From Thermoplasmata archaeon (GTDB taxonomy: Archaea > Thermoplasmatota > Thermoplasmata > Thermoplasmatales > Thermoplasmataceae): a stretch of DNA of 5,122 nucleotides. Within the stretch, counting starts at the first letter, position 1; each line of letters opens with the position of its first letter. The stretch covers positions 1 through 5,122 of the forward strand of contig JAJZOT010000151.1 in the NCBI GenBank assembly GCA_021847855.1, given 5' to 3'. This document shows, in pieces, positions 5,101 to 5,122 of the stretch. The notes under the pieces are model-generated. The model was not told the origin of the DNA. It made no database searches and was given only the letters and a program-made list of their open reading frames with translations. The translations under genes and the position numbers were made by a program.

Positions 5101-5122
5101 AATCTTTACTCAATGGGTTCAG

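Noticed and set aside
4884..5102. Minus-strand 72-codon open frame
   Set aside because: It runs straight through the tRNA-Arg gene, so it is not coding.
1..5122. CRISPR array or long tandem repeats
   Set aside because: Reading through the window showed no regularly spaced direct repeats.

Overview
The window looks like chromosomal DNA of an acidophilic or thermophilic archaeon, most plausibly of the Thermoplasmata (Thermoplasmatales or a relative). This is an inference. It rests on AT-rich TATA boxes centred 25-27 nt upstream of first genes that lack a Shine-Dalgarno site (leaderless style), on clear Shine-Dalgarno sites before internal operon genes, on Ser/Thr/Asn-rich exported proteins full of N-X-S/T sequons, and on a tRNA gene without encoded CCA.

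Bases 1-283 hold a doubtful small plus-strand ORF (53-283) with a winged-HTH/excisionase-like pattern. It runs tail-to-tail into, and overlaps, the operon on the other strand. Bases 3179 down to 193 (minus strand) form a tight four-gene operon. In transcription order it encodes a 261-aa membrane-anchored extracellular protein, an ABC ATPase, an ABC-2 type permease with about six membrane segments, and a 154-aa membrane-anchored extracellular protein. The genes overlap or abut by a few bases, and each internal start has its own Shine-Dalgarno site. Just upstream, on the same strand, is a separately promoted gene (4144-3236) for a 302-aa Ser/Thr-rich, probably extracellular protein. It ends in a hairpin plus T-tract, and the T-tract also lies where the ABC operon's TATA box should be.

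Bases 4182-4774 (plus strand) are decayed mobile-element DNA. The N-terminal 41 codons of an ISL3-type transposase abut the C-terminal third of an IS256/mutator-type transposase. After about 220 bp of AT-rich intergenic DNA comes a tRNA-Arg(TCG) gene on the minus strand (5071-4998), with a TATA box upstream.

My working hypothesis is that the 302-aa protein and the four-gene ABC operon form one export, immunity or surface-assembly module: a secreted effector, possibly with a beta-hairpin insertion segment like those of beta-pore-forming proteins, next to an ABC-2 transporter flanked by two signal-anchored beta-rich partners. It sits in a variable locus between transposon remnants and a tRNA gene. 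The gene layout is seen directly. The functional link and the toxin idea are inference.
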